From assembly GCA_033558025.1 (NCBI GenBank), contig JAUCEF010000122.1, positions 1-44,220 on the forward strand: a stretch of 44,220 nucleotides of DNA. The letters are read 5' to 3'. The notes under the pieces are model-generated. The model was not told the DNA's origin, did not search any database, and saw nothing but the letters and a program-made list of their open reading frames with translations. The stretch is from Phytophthora sp. 'mugwort' (lineage: Eukaryota; Oomycota; Peronosporomycetes; Peronosporales; Peronosporaceae). The position numbers were made by a program, and so were the translations under genes. This document shows, piece by piece, positions 1 to 10,520 of this stretch (its first letter is position 1; each line of letters begins with the position of its first letter).

Positions 1-807
1 ATAGCATATATCGGTAATAAAATTAATTTTACTTATCCAGTAAAACATTTAGGATTAACTTTTAAAACTTTAATAAATATTATTTTAGGAAAACATGTAT
101 TTTGTAAACAATTAAAAAAAGCAAAAAAACCTTTAATTATTATAGGTAGTAATATTTTAAATCAAAAAAATGGTTTTTTTTTATTATCAAAATTAAAAAA
201 TTTATCATTTATTAACCATAATATTAATTTCTTTAATTTTCAAACTTCTTTAATTAATTTTTTTGAAATTACTTTTCCAAAATCATTAAATATGTTAAAT
301 AATTCAAAATTATATTATTTATTTAATACAAATTTACAAAATAAATTAAAAATAACTAAAAATAGTTTTGTTATTTATCAAGGACATCATTTTACTAAAG
401 ATGCTCAAAATTCAAATCTAATTTTACCTGGATTAACTTTTTTAGAAAAAAATGGAATGTATATTAATTTAGAAGGTTTTATTCAAAAAAATGAACAAAT
501 TTTAAATGTAAATATAGAACAACGTAAAGATTCTATAATTTATAGAAATCTTTATAAATTTTTATTAAATAAAAATCAATCTAAATCAGAAGCTTTTTTA
601 AAAATTAAAGATATTTTACCTTATTTATTAAAAAAAAAAATAAAAATTATTTATAATTTTAGTTTTAATAAAAAATTTTTAAAAATTAATATTAATTTTT
701 TAGATTCATTAATTAAAAATAATTATTATACAAATATATTAGAACAATATTCAAAAATATTGATTAATTCTAATAAAATTTTCAAAAATCAATCAAAATT
801 ATTATGA
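1..807 (+). CDS. nad11: NADH dehydrogenase subunit 11, C-terminal part (partial, arm A)
   Basis: Complex I 75-kDa subunit (NuoG-like) of the peripheral arm. The frame is open from base 1, so the gene begins before the window start; only about 268 C-terminal codons are here. The same frame continues from 40946 at the other end of the window, which carries the iron-sulfur N-terminus. The conserved stretch [17 protein letters not shown] is the NuoG-family region that normally reads T...A...ADVVLPG. The stop TGA (805-807) overlaps the nad1 start as ATGA, which suggests coupled translation. This copy has no frameshift, unlike the copy at 42144-42946. Confidence 0.9.
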   Translation: MAYIGNKINFTYPVKHLGLTFKTLINIILGKHVFCKQLKKAKKPLIIIGSNILNQKNGFFLLSKLKNLSFINHNINFFNFQTSLINFFEITFPKSLNMLNNSKLYYLFNTNLQNKLKITKNSFVIYQGHHFTKDAQNSNLILPGLTFLEKNGMYINLEGFIQKNEQILNVNIEQRKDSIIYRNLYKFLLNKNQSKSEAFLKIKDILPYLLKKKIKIIYNFSFNKKFLKININFLDSLIKNNYYTNILEQYSKILINSNKIFKNQSKLL

Positions 808-1784
808 TATACACAATTTTAAAATTTTTAATTTTCATATTACCTTTATTAATTGCTGTGGCTTATTTTACTTTAGTTGAACGTAAAATATTAGCTTCTA
901 TTCAAAGAAGAAGAGGACCTAATGTTGTAGGTACTTTTGGATTATTACAACCATTAGCTGATGGTCTTAAATTATTCGTAAAAGAAACAATTTTACCAAG
1001 TAATGCTGATGTAATTTTATTTATATTTGCACCTATTTTAGCTTTTTTTTTAAGTCTATTAAGTTGGACAATAATACCTTTAGGTTTTGGTATGTTTTTT
1101 ACTGAATTAAATATTGGTATTTTATATTTAATAGCAATTTCATCTTTAGGTGTATACGGTGTTATTATAGGTGGTTGGTCAAGTAATTCTAAATATTCGT
1201 TTTTAGGGGCTTTAAGATCAACAGCACAAATGATTTCATATGAATTAACTATTGGGTTTTCAATTCTTTCAGTAATTGTTTGTGCAAAATCTTTAAATTT
1301 AATTTCTATTATTTGGGCACAAAAAACGGTATGGTATTGTTTTCCTCTTTTTCCTATTTTTATAATTTTTTTTATATCTTGTTTAGCAGAAACAAATCGA
1401 CATCCCTTTGATTTACCTGAAGCTGAAGCTGAATTAGTTTCAGGTTATAATGTAGAATATTCTGCAATGGGTTTTGCATTATTTTTTTTAGGTGAATATG
1501 CTAATATGTTATTAATGAGTAGTTTAACTACGATTTTATTTTTAGGTGGTTGGTTAGCACCTTTCCCTTTTAGTATAAATTGTATTAATTTTTTACCCGG
1601 ATCTTTTTGGTTTAGTATTAAAATTTGTTTTTTTGTTGTTTTATTTGTAGTTGCTCGAGCTATTTTACCTCGATATCGTTATGACCAATTAATGCGTTTA
1701 GGTTGGAAAGTATTTCTACCTTTTTCATTATCCTGGTTTTTATATACTGCAAGTATTTTAATAAGTTTTAATTGGTTAATTTAA
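804..1784 (+). CDS. nad1: NADH dehydrogenase subunit 1
   Basis: Membrane subunit of complex I at the junction with the quinone-binding peripheral arm. The protein has 326 residues, normal for the family, and about eight hydrophobic segments. Hallmarks are the N-terminal [20 protein letters not shown] and the loop [20 protein letters not shown] near residue 200. The start ATG overlaps the nad11 stop by four bases. nad4L follows after two bases, so nad11-nad1-nad4L looks like one transcription unit. An identical copy lies on the minus strand at 2450-3430 and a damaged one at 42943-43920. Confidence 0.97.
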   Translation: MIYTILKFLIFILPLLIAVAYFTLVERKILASIQRRRGPNVVGTFGLLQPLADGLKLFVKETILPSNADVILFIFAPILAFFLSLLSWTIIPLGFGMFFTELNIGILYLIAISSLGVYGVIIGGWSSNSKYSFLGALRSTAQMISYELTIGFSILSVIVCAKSLNLISIIWAQKTVWYCFPLFPIFIIFFISCLAETNRHPFDLPEAEAELVSGYNVEYSAMGFALFFLGEYANMLLMSSLTTILFLGGWLAPFPFSINCINFLPGSFWFSIKICFFVVLFVVARAILPRYRYDQLMRLGWKVFLPFSLSWFLYTASILISFNWLI

Positions 1785-1786
1785 TT

Positions 1787-2089
1787 ATGAATATTTTAAA
1801 TCATTTTATTTTTACTTTTTTTTTATTCTGTCTTGGATTATTTGGTATAATTTTAAATAGACAGAATATTATTATTATTTTAATGTCTATTGAATTATTA
1901 TTATTATCAATTAATTTAAATTTTATTTATTTTGCAGTTTTAATTGATGATATAATAGGACAAGTTTTTTCTTTATTAATTTTAACAGTAGCTGCAGCAG
2001 AATCAGCTATTGGATTAGCTATTATGATTATTTTCTTTAAATTATATGGAGATATTTCAATTTATAAAATAAATTTATTATCATTATAA
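1787..2089 (+). CDS. nad4L: NADH dehydrogenase subunit 4L
   Basis: Small membrane subunit of complex I (NuoK-like), 100 residues and three hydrophobic segments. The middle has the conserved [14 protein letters not shown], and the third helix has [12 protein letters not shown] with its acidic residue. I take the ATG at 1787, two bases after the nad1 stop; an upstream in-frame TTG at 1772 would lie inside nad1. The last 31 bases of coding sequence before the INLLSL end are copied again at 2102-2132, at the centre of the palindrome. Confidence 0.96.
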   Translation: MNILNHFIFTFFLFCLGLFGIILNRQNIIIILMSIELLLLSINLNFIYFAVLIDDIIGQVFSLLILTVAAAESAIGLAIMIIFFKLYGDISIYKINLLSL

Positions 2090-2101
2090 TAAATTTATTT
2101 T

Positions 2102-2132
2102 CTTTAAATTATATGGAGATATTTCAATTTAT
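2102..2132. repeat. 31-bp spacer at the centre of the inverted repeat, a copy of nad4L 3' sequence
   Basis: Arm A (to 2101) and arm B (from 2133) are complementary right up to this spacer. The spacer is identical to 2037-2067 inside nad4L, so it is a direct repeat of arm A and an inverted repeat of arm B. As a result 2098-2203 can also fold as a second, nearly perfect palindrome of about 50 bp per side around a few central bases near 2148-2153. It is a plausible hairpin end, recombination scar or assembly join. Confidence 0.85.
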
Positions 2133-2144
2133 AAAATAAATTTA

Positions 2145-2447
2145 TTATAATGATAATAAATTTATTTTATAAATTGAAATATCTCCATATAATTTAAAGA
2201 AAATAATCATAATAGCTAATCCAATAGCTGATTCTGCTGCAGCTACTGTTAAAATTAATAAAGAAAAAACTTGTCCTATTATATCATCAATTAAAACTGC
2301 AAAATAAATAAAATTTAAATTAATTGATAATAATAATAATTCAATAGACATTAAAATAATAATAATATTCTGTCTATTTAAAATTATACCAAATAATCCA
2401 AGACAGAATAAAAAAAAAGTAAAAATAAAATGATTTAAAATATTCAT
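2145..2447 (-). CDS. nad4L: NADH dehydrogenase subunit 4L (second copy, arm B)
   Basis: Protein identical over all 100 residues to the copy at 1787-2089. The two genes converge tail to tail with only 55 bases between their stop codons. The start ATG at 2447 is two bases beyond the nad1 stop. Being identical, the copies are probably kept the same by gene conversion or are the same terminal sequence read twice. Confidence 0.94.
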   Translation of the reverse strand: MNILNHFIFTFFLFCLGLFGIILNRQNIIIILMSIELLLLSINLNFIYFAVLIDDIIGQVFSLLILTVAAAESAIGLAIMIIFFKLYGDISIYKINLLSL

Positions 2448-2449
2448 AA

Positions 2450-3430
2450 TTAAATTAACCAATTAAAACTTATTAAAATACTTGCAGTATATAAAAACCA
2501 GGATAATGAAAAAGGTAGAAATACTTTCCAACCTAAACGCATTAATTGGTCATAACGATATCGAGGTAAAATAGCTCGAGCAACTACAAATAAAACAACA
2601 AAAAAACAAATTTTAATACTAAACCAAAAAGATCCGGGTAAAAAATTAATACAATTTATACTAAAAGGGAAAGGTGCTAACCAACCACCTAAAAATAAAA
2701 TCGTAGTTAAACTACTCATTAATAACATATTAGCATATTCACCTAAAAAAAATAATGCAAAACCCATTGCAGAATATTCTACATTATAACCTGAAACTAA
2801 TTCAGCTTCAGCTTCAGGTAAATCAAAGGGATGTCGATTTGTTTCTGCTAAACAAGATATAAAAAAAATTATAAAAATAGGAAAAAGAGGAAAACAATAC
2901 CATACCGTTTTTTGTGCCCAAATAATAGAAATTAAATTTAAAGATTTTGCACAAACAATTACTGAAAGAATTGAAAACCCAATAGTTAATTCATATGAAA
3001 TCATTTGTGCTGTTGATCTTAAAGCCCCTAAAAACGAATATTTAGAATTACTTGACCAACCACCTATAATAACACCGTATACACCTAAAGATGAAATTGC
3101 TATTAAATATAAAATACCAATATTTAATTCAGTAAAAAACATACCAAAACCTAAAGGTATTATTGTCCAACTTAATAGACTTAAAAAAAAAGCTAAAATA
3201 GGTGCAAATATAAATAAAATTACATCAGCATTACTTGGTAAAATTGTTTCTTTTACGAATAATTTAAGACCATCAGCTAATGGTTGTAATAATCCAAAAG
3301 TACCTACAACATTAGGTCCTCTTCTTCTTTGAATAGAAGCTAATATTTTACGTTCAACTAAAGTAAAATAAGCCACAGCAATTAATAAAGGTAATATGAA
3401 AATTAAAAATTTTAAAATTGTGTATATCAT
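2450..3430 (-). CDS. nad1: NADH dehydrogenase subunit 1 (second copy, arm B)
   Basis: Full-length 326-residue copy, identical to the protein at 804-1784, with the [15 protein letters not shown] loop and the YFTLVERK N-terminal motif. It overlaps the preceding nad11 remnant by four bases (ATGA) and is followed after two bases by nad4L, as in arm A. Both copies look functional from sequence. Confidence 0.95.
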   Translation of the reverse strand: MIYTILKFLIFILPLLIAVAYFTLVERKILASIQRRRGPNVVGTFGLLQPLADGLKLFVKETILPSNADVILFIFAPILAFFLSLLSWTIIPLGFGMFFTELNIGILYLIAISSLGVYGVIIGGWSSNSKYSFLGALRSTAQMISYELTIGFSILSVIVCAKSLNLISIIWAQKTVWYCFPLFPIFIIFFISCLAETNRHPFDLPEAEAELVSGYNVEYSAMGFALFFLGEYANMLLMSSLTTILFLGGWLAPFPFSINCINFLPGSFWFSIKICFFVVLFVVARAILPRYRYDQLMRLGWKVFLPFSLSWFLYTASILISFNWLI

Positions 3431-4998
3431 AATAATTTTGATTGATTTTTGAAAATTTTATTAGAATTAATCAATATTTTTGAATATTGTTCTAATATAT
3501 TTGTATAATAATTATTTTTAATTAATGAATCTAAAAAATTAATATTAATTTTTAAAAATTTTTTATTAAAACTAAAATTATAAATAATTTTTATTTTTTT
3601 TTTTAATAAATAAGGTAAAATATCTTTAATTTTTAAAAAAGCTTCTGATTTAGATTGATTTTTATTTAATAAAAATTTATAAAGATTTCTATAAATTATA
3701 GAATCTTTACGTTGTTCTATATTTACATTTAAAATTTGTTCATTTTTTTGAATAAAACCTTCTAAATTAATATACATTCCATTTTTTTCTAAAAAAGTTA
3801 ATCCAGGTAAAATTAGATTTGAATTTTGAGCATCTTTAGTAAAATGATGTCCTTGATAAATAACAAAACTATTTTTAGTTATTTTTAATTTATTTTGTAA
3901 ATTTGTATTAAATAAATAATATAATTTTGAATTATTTAACATATTTAATGATTTTGGAAAAGTAATTTCAAAAAAATTAATTAAAGAAGTTTGAAAATTA
4001 AAGAAATTAATATTATGGTTAATAAATGATAAATTTTTTAATTTTGATAATAAAAAAAAACCATTTTTTTGATTTAAAATATTACTACCTATAATAATTA
4101 AAGGTTTTTTTGCTTTTTTTAATTGTTTACAAAATACATGTTTTCCTAAAATAATATTTATTAAAGTTTTAAAAGTTAATCCTAAATGTTTTACTGGATA
4201 AGTAAAATTAATTTTATTACCGATATATGCTATTTTAAAATTTCCTTTTTTTAAACGATTAATTAAATGAATATTTAAAATAGAACCTTCTTGACGAATA
4301 TCACTACCAATTATTAAACAAACATCAGATTCTTCAATAGATTTTAAAGTATTATTAAATAAAAAATTTGAAGCTAAATCAGAATTTATCTTAATTTGTC
4401 GATTTTTTAAAAATTGTTCATAATTTACATTTGAAATTCCTAATTTATTTAAATTTTTTTTTAATAAAAAAAGAGATTCTAAATCAGTTAAATCACCAAT
4501 AATACTTTTAGCATTAAAACTATCTGTAATTATCAATTTTTTATTAATAATATTTAGAGCATCTAACCAAGAAATCCTATGAAAATTGTTTTGATTATCT
4601 TTTAATAATGGATATTTTAATCGTTGATATTTTAAACTATCAAAAAAATATCTTGTTTTATCTGATATCCATTCTTTATTAATATTAAAATTAGTTTTAG
4701 GTAAAATACGTATAATTTCATTATTAAAAATATCAATTTTAATATTTGAACCAATACTATCTAAAATAGCAATACCCTCTTTTTTTTTTAATTCCCAAGA
4801 ACGTGCTTTAAAAGTATAGGGTTTAGAAGTTAATGCACCAACAGGACATAAATCTACTAAATTACCAGAAAATTCGGATTTAAAAATATTTGAAGAATAA
4901 AAATTAATTTCAGTTTTATTACCACGACCTGTTGTACCTAAACCGTCAATTCCACAAATTTCATTAGCAAAACGTACACAACGTGTACAATGAATACA
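3427..4998 (-). pseudogene. nad11: nad11, 5'-truncated copy in arm B
   Basis: Reverse-strand copy of nad11 that starts abruptly at the repeat boundary, at the Cys of [19 protein letters not shown], and runs in frame to the TGA overlapping nad1. About 145 N-terminal residues are missing, including the [2Fe-2S] cysteines and [14 protein letters not shown]. Upstream the frame meets a stop within about 25 bases and has no ATG. An in-frame TTG at 4536 would give a 369-residue C-terminal fragment, but that would lack the cluster-binding region. I regard it as a by-product of the repeat rather than a working gene. It does preserve the undamaged reading frame for the region that is frameshifted at 41450-42946. 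Confidence 0.85.
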
Positions 4999-5005
4999 AT
5001 TTAAA

Positions 5006-6181
5006 TTATTTATTTTTATTTATTAAAGATTTTTTATTAATATTATAACGTACTAAATAAGTTTCTAATTTACCTAAAAATGGTATAATTATTATAAAAA
5101 AAAAAAAATAATAAATCATACTTATAATACCAATTTCAGTATAAGGATATTCAACTGGACATTGTCCAACCCAACCTAATAATAAAAAAGCTATAACTAA
5201 TAACCAATAACAAATTTTAAATATAGGTCTAAAAGCTGTACTTCTAATTTCAGATGAATTTGTAAAAGGTATTGTTAATAAAATAAGTAATGAACCAAAC
5301 ATAGCTATAACACCGCCAATTTTATTAGGAATAGATCTTAAAATTGCATAAAACGGTAAAAAATACCATTCTGGTACGATATGTAAAGGTGTTTTCATTG
5401 GATTTGCTTCAATATAATTATCGGGATGACCTAATGTATTAGGATAAAAAAAAATAAAAATAAAGAAAATCAAAAATAAGATCATTAATCCAAATAAATC
5501 TTTAGTATAAAAATATGGATAAAAAGGTATATTTTCATTTTTTAATGTAATACCTAAAGGATTATTTGAACCAACTTCATGTAATAAAATTAAATGTATC
5601 AATACGGCACCCACAATTATAAAAGGTAATGTAAAATGTAAACTAAAAAAACGATTTAATGTTGGATTATCAACAGCAAATCCGCCCCAAAGCCAATCAA
5701 CAATATCTTTTCCTATTAAGGGTATTGCAGAAAATAAATTAGTAATAACAGTTGCACCCCAAAAACTCATTTGTCCCCAAGGTAAAACATAACCCATAAA
5801 AGCTGTAGCCATCATTAAAATAAAAATAATTACACCAGAAGACCATATAGCTTCTCTTGGTGTGATATAAGAACCATAATATAAACCACGAAAAATATGA
5901 ATATATACAACAATAAAAAAAAAAGATGCTCCATTTGCATGTGTATATCTAATTAACCAACCATTATTTACATCTCTCATAATATGTTCAACACTATTAA
6001 AAGCTAAATCAATATGTGGAGTATAATGCATTGCTAAAAAAATACCTGTTAAAATTTGTATTACTAACATAATACCAGCTAACGAACCGAATCCAAAAAA
6101 ATAATTTAAATTAATAGGTGTAGGATAATCTATTAAATGATTATTAAGAATCGCAAATAATGATTTTTTATTCCATCTCAT
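5006..6181 (-). CDS. cob: Apocytochrome b (complex III)
   Basis: Quinol-oxidising, haem-binding core of the bc1 complex in the inner membrane; 391 residues from the ATG at 6181. Visible hallmarks: [21 protein letters not shown] near the N-terminus, the first haem-histidine region [36 protein letters not shown], and [18 protein letters not shown] for the Qo site. An in-frame TTG ten codons upstream (6211) is possible, but MRWNKK fits the usual start of mitochondrial cytochrome b. Its stop is eight bases from the end of inverted repeat arm B, so the repeat boundary just misses the gene. Confidence 0.97.
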   Translation of the reverse strand: MRWNKKSLFAILNNHLIDYPTPINLNYFFGFGSLAGIMLVIQILTGIFLAMHYTPHIDLAFNSVEHIMRDVNNGWLIRYTHANGASFFFIVVYIHIFRGLYYGSYITPREAIWSSGVIIFILMMATAFMGYVLPWGQMSFWGATVITNLFSAIPLIGKDIVDWLWGGFAVDNPTLNRFFSLHFTLPFIIVGAVLIHLILLHEVGSNNPLGITLKNENIPFYPYFYTKDLFGLMILFLIFFIFIFFYPNTLGHPDNYIEANPMKTPLHIVPEWYFLPFYAILRSIPNKIGGVIAMFGSLLILLTIPFTNSSEIRSTAFRPIFKICYWLLVIAFLLLGWVGQCPVEYPYTEIGIISMIYYFFFFIIIIPFLGKLETYLVRYNINKKSLINKNK

Positions 6182-6228
6182 AATATGAAATGAAAAATTA
6201 CCTAAAAGCAAAAATAATTAATAAAATA

Positions 6229-6795
6229 TTACATATTTATTTTATTATTCCAAGGATTATTAAATTCAAATAATCGGTATTGTTGTGATAAATTAATGGG
6301 TTCATAAACAACACGTTTTTTTAATTCATTATAAAAAATTTCTAAAAAACCACTTAAAGGGAAATCTTTACGTAAAGGATGTCCTTCAAAACCATAATCT
6401 GTTAAAATCCGTCTTAAATCGGGATGGTATAAAAAAAAAATACCAAACATATCCCAAACTTCTCTTTCACACCAATTGGCTGATTGATATATTTTTATAA
6501 TTGAATCTACCGGTTGTAATTCATTAATTATTATTTTAATTTTTAAACGACTATTAAAACGAATACTTAATAAATTATAAATTATTTCAAAACGTTTTTT
6601 TTTATTAATATAATCTATAACACAAATTTCTGATAATACTTTAAATTGAGTATTTGTATGATTTTTTAAAAAAAATAAAATAGGAATTAAATTTTTTGTA
6701 GAAATATTTATACATAATTCATTTTTATATAAAGTATAATTTATTATTGGTAAAATCTGTAATAAATATTGACTAAATTTTTTTAATACTTTCAT
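6229..6795 (-). CDS. nad9: NADH dehydrogenase subunit 9
   Basis: Peripheral-arm subunit of complex I (30-kDa, NuoC-like), 188 residues. The family signature is clear near the C-terminus: SANWCEREVWDMFGIFF followed by HPDLRRILTDYGFEGHPLRK and the closing KDFPLSG. No membrane segments, as expected. It lies between atp9 and cob in the same minus-strand block, with 47 bases before the cob start. Confidence 0.97.
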   Translation of the reverse strand: MKVLKKFSQYLLQILPIINYTLYKNELCINISTKNLIPILFFLKNHTNTQFKVLSEICVIDYINKKKRFEIIYNLLSIRFNSRLKIKIIINELQPVDSIIKIYQSANWCEREVWDMFGIFFLYHPDLRRILTDYGFEGHPLRKDFPLSGFLEIFYNELKKRVVYEPINLSQQYRLFEFNNPWNNKINM

Positions 6796-6958
6796 AAATA
6801 AAAAATAATTATAAATATTTATAATTATAAATATTTATATATTAAAAAAATAAATAATTTTTTTTCTAAAATAAATACTATAACCAGTATTAGTATATAT
6901 ATAACATAAAATACGATAAAAATTAATTTTTATCATATTTTTCAGGATTTAATTTTAA

Positions 6959-7424
<466 letters not shown>

Positions 7425-7778
7425 TTACCATTCTAAAGCATCACTACACCAAATATAAATAAAACCTATAACTAATTCAACTAAAAATTCAATCATAGTC
7501 CAAAATCCCCATGAAAAATTTGAACTTAAAGTTAAAACCCAAGGAAAAATAAAAACAGCTTCTAAATCAAAAATAATAAAAAGGATAGCTACTAAATAAA
7601 ATTTTACATCAAAAATTTTTCTAGCATCATCATAAGGATTAAATCCACATTCATAGGCTGTTAACTTTTCTAAATCATCTTTTTGTTTAATTAAACTAAA
7701 AGATAAAATGAAAATTAAAATTGATAAAAATAAACTTAATATTAAGAATATAAAAATATTTGAATAATTTAATAACAT
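7425..7778 (-). CDS. nad3: NADH dehydrogenase subunit 3
   Basis: Complex I membrane subunit (NuoA-like) of 117 residues with three hydrophobic segments. The conserved loop YECGFNPYDDARKIFDVKFY, with its cysteine, follows the first helix, then FDLEAVFIFPW. The frame stays open upstream through trnD, but I take the ATG at 7778 (MLLNYSNIF) because the longer start would lie inside the tRNA gene. Confidence 0.97.
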   Translation of the reverse strand: MLLNYSNIFIFLILSLFLSILIFILSFSLIKQKDDLEKLTAYECGFNPYDDARKIFDVKFYLVAILFIIFDLEAVFIFPWVLTLSSNFSWGFWTMIEFLVELVIGFIYIWCSDALEW

Positions 7779-7813
7779 ATTTATAAATTTTTTTAAATAT
7801 AATAAATTTAAAC

Positions 7814-7886
7814 GGAAAAAACGGGACTTGAACCCGCGACTTATAGCGTGACAAGCTACCACTCTAACCAACTGAGCTATTTTTCC
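7814..7886 (-). tRNA. trnD: tRNA-Asp (GTC)
   Basis: Cloverleaf with acceptor stem GGAAAAA paired to TTTTTCC, D arm TAGCTCAGTTGG, anticodon loop CTTGTCACG with anticodon GTC, and T arm CGGGTTCAAGTCCCG. Lies between atp6 and nad3. Confidence 0.96.
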
Positions 7887-7922
7887 AATATAAAATATTA
7901 TATCTTATTTTTGTATATTTTA

Positions 7923-8642
7923 TTAATGTAAATTTAAAGCATCATTTATATACATACACGTTAAAATCGTAAACACATATGCCTGAATTAAAGCTACAGC
8001 AATTTCTAAACCAACCAATAATACAATAATTATTAATGGAATAAAATGTGCCATAAAAATAAAACTATTTACATTTAACATAGCCCAAGCAAAACCTGCA
8101 ATTACTTTTAATAAAGTATGTCCAGCCATCATATTTGCAAATAATCGTACAGGTAAACTAATTACACGAAAAATGTATGAAACTAATTCAATAGGTACTA
8201 AGATGGGAACTAATGCTATACTTGCACCACTAGGTAATAATAAATTTAAAAAATTAAATTTATGTTTTTTAATTCCAATTAAATTAAAACCTAAATAAAT
8301 TGTTAATGCTAAAGTAAACGTAATAATTAAATGACTTGTTATAGTAAAACTGTATGGAATCATTCCTATTAAATTACATAATAAAATAAAAAAAAAAACA
8401 ACAAAAATTAATGAAACAAAATATTTACCAGCTTTTCCTATACTAGAATAAGTTAATTCAATTGTAATATTAAAAATCATTTCAAAAATTTGTTGAAAAC
8501 GTGTTGGAATAAATTTAGTTTTTATACATGTAAATATATATAAATAAACTAAACCTATTACTAAAATTAAAGAAGCATTAGTAAATACAAAAGGTATTTG
8601 AAAAATAGGTAAAATTTCAAATTGTTCTAAAGGACTAACCAT
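7923..8642 (-). CDS. atp6: ATP synthase subunit a (Fo)
   Basis: Proton-channel subunit of ATP synthase, 239 residues, very hydrophobic, five to six membrane segments. The conserved arginine helix reads SLPVRLFANMMAGHTLLK, with the essential Arg, and the last helix has LEIAVALIQAYVFTILTCMYINDA. The N-terminus SPLEQFEI is typical. cox3 lies 24 bases upstream in the same orientation. Confidence 0.97.
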   Translation of the reverse strand: MVSPLEQFEILPIFQIPFVFTNASLILVIGLVYLYIFTCIKTKFIPTRFQQIFEMIFNITIELTYSSIGKAGKYFVSLIFVVFFFILLCNLIGMIPYSFTITSHLIITFTLALTIYLGFNLIGIKKHKFNFLNLLLPSGASIALVPILVPIELVSYIFRVISLPVRLFANMMAGHTLLKVIAGFAWAMLNVNSFIFMAHFIPLIIIVLLVGLEIAVALIQAYVFTILTCMYINDALNLH

Positions 8643-8666
8643 AAAAATTATTAATTTTTTAATAAA

Positions 8667-9581
8667 TTAATTACCTCCCCACCAGTAAACTGCTACAAAT
8701 AAAAATAACCAAACAACATCTACAAAATGCCAATACCAAGCTGCAGCTTCAAAACCGAAATGATGTTGTTTTGTAAAATGATGATTAATTAATCTAATAG
8801 TACTTACTATAATAAAAATAGTACCTACAATAACGTGAATACCATGAAAACCTGTTAATAAAAAAAAAGTTGTACCATAAATACTATCAGAAATTGAAAA
8901 AGTACTTTCAATATATTCATAGGCTTGAATTAAAGTAAAAAAAAAAGCTAATAAAATTGTAATAATTAAACTTAAAATAGCATTTTTTCTATCACCAAAA
9001 ACTATTGAATGGTGTGCCCAAGTAATAGTTGCCCCAGATGATAATAATATTACAGTATTTAATAAAGGAATACCCCAAGCATTAACAGTTTCAATACCTA
9101 ATGGTGGCCATAAAGATCCAATTTCAGGTGTTGGTGCTAAAGCTGAATGAAAAAAAGCCCAAAAAAAACTAACAAAAAATAGTAATTCACTAAAAATAAA
9201 TAAAAGCATACCATTTCTTAAACCTAATTGTACTTGTTTAGTATGTTGACCTTCATATACAGCTTCTCTAACTATATCACGAAACCAAGTATACATTGTT
9301 AAAATAATCATTAAAAATCCTGTTAAAATTAAGAAATTACTGCCAATATAACCATGAAAATACATAGCACCACCAAAAGTTAAAAAAAAAAGTCCAAAAG
9401 AAATTATAAAAGGCCAAGGACTTGGATCTACTAAATGATAAGGATGTTTTTGTGTATTTTGTATATTATTACTAATTTCTTTTAAAATTTTTAAATCATT
9501 TTGAAATTTATCGATATTAGAATCATTTGTTGTAGTTTCTATTTGTAAATTTTTTTTATTAATATAATAATAATTTTTCAT
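8667..9581 (-). CDS. cox3: Cytochrome c oxidase subunit 3, with N-terminal extension
   Basis: Core membrane subunit of complex IV. From about residue 45 the protein follows the family: HPYHLVDPSPWPFIISFG, the WFRDIVREAVYEGQHT loop, FFVSFFWAFFHSALAP, GFHGIHVIVGTIF and the C-terminal WYWHFVDVVWLFLFVAVYWW. The only usable ATG (9581) gives 304 residues, with about 43 hydrophilic Lys/Asn/Ile-rich residues before the usual start. No methionine is near the normal start, so the extension is probably translated or a non-ATG start is used. Confidence 0.95.
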   Translation of the reverse strand: MKNYYYINKKNLQIETTTNDSNIDKFQNDLKILKEISNNIQNTQKHPYHLVDPSPWPFIISFGLFFLTFGGAMYFHGYIGSNFLILTGFLMIILTMYTWFRDIVREAVYEGQHTKQVQLGLRNGMLLFIFSELLFFVSFFWAFFHSALAPTPEIGSLWPPLGIETVNAWGIPLLNTVILLSSGATITWAHHSIVFGDRKNAILSLIITILLAFFFTLIQAYEYIESTFSISDSIYGTTFFLLTGFHGIHVIVGTIFIIVSTIRLINHHFTKQHHFGFEAAAWYWHFVDVVWLFLFVAVYWWGGN

Positions 9582-9641
9582 AAGAATTTTATAATTTGTA
9601 ATAATTAATTATTTAATGATAAATAATGTATTTTAAAAAAA

Positions 9642-10073
9642 TTAATCAAAAATAAGATTAAATTTTAATTTTTTTATATTTTTATAATATTGTTTTTTTG
9701 TATTGATTGTTTTACTTTTATTTTTTGAAGTTTGAATAATTTCGTTTGTTATGTTTTTTAAATTTGCATTTAAAAGTAACCACGATATCGATTTTTTAAT
9801 TTGTTTATCTTCATTTAAAAGCATTAAAAAATATCTATCTTTTTTTTTTTTTTTTTTATTTCGTTTTTTATTTGGAATACTTATTGCTTTTAATTTCGGT
9901 AATAAATTTTCAATTGATTTAAATAAAATAAAATTCGGTTTTTGTTTTGTAATTTTTTTTAAAGTAATTAAAATATTTATAAATATGTTTTCAGAACAAG
10001 TTTTTTTTCCTTTTTTTAATAACATATTTATAAATAATTTTTTTATTTTATACTCTTCGTATTTTAGTTCCAT
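9642..10073 (-). CDS. rps7: Small-subunit ribosomal protein S7
   Basis: Mitoribosomal protein that contacts the 3' domain of rns. 143 residues, strongly basic. The stretch [20 protein letters not shown] matches the conserved S7 motif (F-N-L-M-x-x-GKK), and [20 protein letters not shown] fits the C-terminal half. It follows rps12, the classical bacterial str order rps12-rps7. The ATG at 10073 gives a 26-base overlap with rps12; a later ATG would give MLLKKGKK and lose part of the first helix. Confidence 0.85.
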   Translation of the reverse strand: MELKYEEYKIKKLFINMLLKKGKKTCSENIFINILITLKKITKQKPNFILFKSIENLLPKLKAISIPNKKRNKKKKKKDRYFLMLLNEDKQIKKSISWLLLNANLKNITNEIIQTSKNKSKTINTKKQYYKNIKKLKFNLIFD

Positions 10074-10428
10074 ATTTTGATCTTGATGTTTTTCGAGAAT
10101 AAATCCCTAATAAATCATATTTACCACGAATTACATGATATTTTACTCCAGGTAAATCTTTTACACGACCTCCTCTAACTAATACTATTGAATGTTCTTG
10201 TAAAGTATGACCAATACCTGGAATATAAGTAATTATTGTATACCTACTAGATAGGTGTACTTTTGCTACTTTACGCATAGCAGAATTTGGTTTTTTAGGT
10301 GTTGTATTATAAACTTTTAAACAAATACCTTTACGTTGAGGACATTGTTTTAAAGCTGGACTTTTATTTCTTTTTTTTTTTTCTAAACGTTTTTGTTTTT
10401 TTAAAAATAATTGATTAATTGTTGACAT
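10048..10428 (-). CDS. rps12: Small-subunit ribosomal protein S12
   Basis: Decoding-centre ribosomal protein of 126 residues from the ATG at 10428. Highly conserved signatures: [72 protein letters not shown]. The frame stays open upstream into trnV, which I exclude. The gene overlaps the start of rps7 by 26 bases. Confidence 0.97.
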   Translation of the reverse strand: MSTINQLFLKKQKRLEKKKRNKSPALKQCPQRKGICLKVYNTTPKKPNSAMRKVAKVHLSSRYTIITYIPGIGHTLQEHSIVLVRGGRVKDLPGVKYHVIRGKYDLLGIYSRKTSRSKYGTKIRRV

Positions 10429-10445
10429 ATTATTTGTTATTTTAT

Positions 10446-10518
10446 TGAATAATAACGGACTCGAACCGCTAACATTTTCGGTGTAAACGAAATACTCTAC
10501 CAATTGAGTTAATTATTC
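10446..10518 (-). tRNA. trnV: tRNA-Val (TAC)
   Basis: Acceptor GAATAAT pairs perfectly with ATTATTC. Anticodon loop TTTACAC gives anticodon TAC. The T arm contains CGGTTCGAGTCCG. First of four tRNA genes packed between rps12 and rps10. Confidence 0.94.
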
Positions 10519-10520
10519 AT

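Larger units (their letters stand above)
1..2101. repeat. Inverted repeat arm A (3' part; continues from window end)
   Basis: This stretch is the reverse complement of 2133 to about 4233, with identical nad1 and nad4L proteins and identical nad11 C-terminus. It is also repeated directly at 42144-44220. If the window ends are joined through that overlap, arm A runs from 41381 through 42143 and on to 2101. That is 2864 bases against 2866 in arm B, and the difference of two is explained by the two single-base deletions seen near 41450 and 41916. Confidence 0.93.
2133..4998. repeat. Inverted repeat arm B (2866 bp)
   Basis: Reverse complement of arm A. The outer boundary is sharp: TGAATACA at 4991-4998 matches the reverse complement of 41381-41388, and the sequences diverge immediately outside (cob 3' end here, the internal part of nad11 at the other boundary). 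It carries nad4L and nad1 intact and a nad11 copy cut off at its 5' end. Confidence 0.93.

Noticed and set aside
9751..10080. 109-codon plus-strand frame opposite rps7
   Set aside because: Phe/Ile-rich mirror of a Lys/Asn-rich gene. rps7 on the other strand has family motifs and gene-order support.
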